From the NCBI GenBank assembly GCA_902629855.1, contig CACOSI010000002.1, forward strand, positions 7,501-71,500: a DNA stretch of 64,000 nucleotides, read 5' to 3'. The translations under genes and the position numbers were made by a program. Below, piece by piece: positions 62,631 to 64,000 of the stretch. The stretch is from an uncultured Fidelibacterota bacterium (lineage in GTDB: Bacteria > Fidelibacterota > Marinisomatia > Marinisomatales > Marinisomataceae). How positions within the stretch are numbered: the first letter of the stretch is position 1; every line of letters starts with the position of its first letter. A model generated the notes under the pieces. The model saw nothing but the letters and a program-made list of their open reading frames with translations, did no database searches and was not told the origin of the DNA.

Positions 62631-64000
62631 TCTTTCAAAAAGTCAGATATTGATTTCGCTATAATTTTATGATTTAACTTACCCTTTGTCTTTTTATTTA
62701 CTTGACCAATAAAAAAACCCAATAATTTCTTTTCGCCACTTTTGAACCTTTTTATTTCTTCTGGGAATGAAGAGAGAGTTTTCTTTACTATTGAATCTGC
62801 ATCCAAATCTTTTGTACTGTAGTCATCATTTCTTAAAATTTCATCATAAGAAATATTTCTTTCGAAAATTTTTCTCAAAATTTCTTTACCAGAAGACTGT
62901 GTAATGATTTCTGCTTCGATATCAATAATTAACCTTTTGAGGTCTTCGGTTGATACTTTTTCAGAGCTAAAATTAATTTCATTTTCATTAAATAACCTGA
63001 ATAATTCATTTAAAATCCAAGAACATGCCGTATTTGGATGAATATTTTTTGAAATGAGTTCTTCAAAATATTCTGCAATTTCTCTTGAGGATGCTAATGC
63101 TATCGAATCATTTAATGATAAGTTATAACTTTCTGTCCATTTTTTTTCATATTCAAACGGTAAAACCTCAAAAGAATTTTCAATTTTTTCTAAAAATTTT
63201 TTGTCTAAATCTATTGGAGGAAGGTCAGGATCCGGAAAATATCTATAGTCATCCGCATTTTCTTTAATTCGCATAATCTCAGCTAAATTTTTTTCATTAT
63301 TCCATGTTAATGTAGCCTGCTCTATGATTTCATTATTTTCAAGCTTTTGACTTTGTCTAATTATTTCAGATTCAATAGCTTTTTGTACATTTTTAAAGGA
63401 ATTAATATTTTTAATTTCTGTTTTAGTACCAAATTTTTTTGAATTTTTTCGTCTTAGTGAAATATTTGCATCACATCTAAGTTTGCCTTTTTCCATTTCT
63501 GCCAGTGATATACCAATATAATTAACTAACTGCTTAACTCTTTGAACAAACTTCTTAGCCTGTTCCGGATGTGTCATTACTGGCTCCGTTACAATTTCTA
63601 TTAAAGGTGCTCCACTGCGATTAAAATCAATTAAACTATTCTTATTTTTCGAATTATGTGAAGATTTACCAGCATCTTCTTCAAGATGAGCTCTGGTTAA
63701 TGCAATGTCGTAGTTTTTTTCATTCCACCAAATTGGAATATGACCACCTTCAACTATAGGTTTATCAAATTGTGATATTTGGTATCCTTTGGGTAAATCT
63801 GGGTAGAAATAATGTTTCCTTGCAAAATTAAAGCTACTATTAATGTTTCCATTTACTGCTTTACCAAACTTACATGCAAACTCAATAGCTTTCAGATTTA
63901 CTGTTGGAAGTGCCCCTGGTAATCCAAGAGATGTTGGACAAGTTAGAGTATTTGGTTCGACATCATAAATATAATTGCAATCACTGAACATTTTTGAGTT
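62627..64000 (-). CDS. gatB: Aspartyl/glutamyl-tRNA amidotransferase subunit B (partial, 5' end outside window)
   Basis: GatB works with GatA and GatC to convert misacylated Glu-tRNA-Gln or Asp-tRNA-Asn to the amide. The frame is open to the window edge, and the first visible residues [13 protein letters not shown] correspond to about position 20-25 of the family, so the true start lies beyond 64000; the internal Met at 63991 is not the start. Visible motifs are [39 protein letters not shown] and [13 protein letters not shown]. The C-terminal YqeY-like tRNA-binding domain ends near 62627. Confidence 0.96.
   Translation of the reverse strand, partial: NSKMFSDCNYIYDVEPNTLTCPTSLGLPGALPTVNLKAIEFACKFGKAVNGNINSSFNFARKHYFYPDLPKGYQISQFDKPIVEGGHIPIWWNEKNYDIALTRAHLEEDAGKSSHNSKNKNSLIDFNRSGAPLIEIVTEPVMTHPEQAKKFVQRVKQLVNYIGISLAEMEKGKLRCDANISLRRKNSKKFGTKTEIKNINSFKNVQKAIESEIIRQSQKLENNEIIEQATLTWNNEKNLAEIMRIKENADDYRYFPDPDLPPIDLDKKFLEKIENSFEVLPFEYEKKWTESYNLSLNDSIALASSREIAEYFEELISKNIHPNTACSWILNELFRLFNENEINFSSEKVSTEDLKRLIIDIEAEIITQSSGKEILRKIFERNISYDEILRNDDYSTKDLDADSIVKKTLSSFPEEIKRFKSGEKKLLGFFIGQVNKKTKGKLNHKIIAKSISDFLKD

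Noticed and set aside
62620-62636. GAAAG/CTTTC hairpin at the rpmB/gatB overlap as a terminator
   Set aside because: Five-base stem with seven-base loop and little GC; not convincing.
1-64000. tRNA, rRNA, CRISPR arrays, replication origin
   Set aside because: The gaps between genes are all under about 80 bases, and no direct-repeat array, cloverleaf or DnaA-box cluster was seen by eye.

Overview
The window is a gene-dense, AT-rich (roughly 30% G+C by eye) chromosomal segment of a Gram-negative bacterium. Outer-membrane features are present: an Lpt-type permease, several lipoproteins with lipoboxes, DsbD and an HtrA protease. Protein character points to the FCB side of the tree: a TraR/DksA-like protein with a decayed zinc finger, type-2 PyrF, YfhO-type membrane protein, MORN-rich lipoprotein and candidate promoters of the form TTG-N20-TAnnTT. 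Many Na+-coupled symporters fit a marine habitat. A Marinimicrobia (SAR406)-like origin is my best guess, but it is inference and not proven here. No rRNA, tRNA, CRISPR, phage or complete transposon was seen, and no gap between genes reaches 300 bases.

Layout. Positions 1-30107 are one long rightward series: accD (cut by the window edge), guaA, a sulfatase, a GNAT enzyme, glmS, an apparently inserted HNH nuclease gene, a small methyltransferase, two MORN-repeat genes, an SMR transporter, a monooxygenase-like protein, an LpoA-like protein, pgeF, uppP, a proline symporter, a DNA polymerase III delta-like gene, an ECF sigma/anti-sigma pair, a TPR lipoprotein and a second lipoprotein. There follows a surface-glycan block (three glycosyltransferases, a flippase, a YfhO-like protein), then yajC, def, fmt, a PASTA protein, an unknown lipoprotein and hflX. 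Positions 30085-33865 hold two transporters, a small DpnI-like nuclease and an acetyltransferase in mixed orientation. Positions 33937-47582 run rightward again: pyrF, pyrE, a patatin, dsbD, an HtrA protease, ileS, a DksA-like gene, lspA, rluD, a Xer recombinase, pckA and greA. A leftward pair follows (LptF/G permease, then a protein of the DNA-base hypermodification family). A rightward set comes next (AGCS symporter, eukaryote-type phosphomannomutase, polyprenyl synthase, PGI/PMI). The last large block runs leftward: rpmF-fabD-fabG-acpP-fabF at one end, then SPOR-ndk-sucD-sucC-pruA-dus. Rightward rpmB and leftward gatB (cut by the edge) close the window.

Most of this is housekeeping: fatty-acid synthesis, nucleotide synthesis, TCA cycle and gluconeogenesis, cell-envelope building and translation. 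The accessory signal is small but clear. A gene for an SRA-like plus HNH nuclease sits between a 10-bp perfect inverted repeat, right at the 3' end of glmS, and a displaced copy of the last glmS codons lies on its far side. A 147-residue protein matches the catalytic domain of DpnI, with Gln in place of the catalytic Glu. A third gene belongs to the alpha-glutamyl/putrescinyl thymine pyrophosphorylase (5-hmdU kinase helical domain) family. All three families have links to modified DNA, although the genes are far apart and any joint role is speculation.
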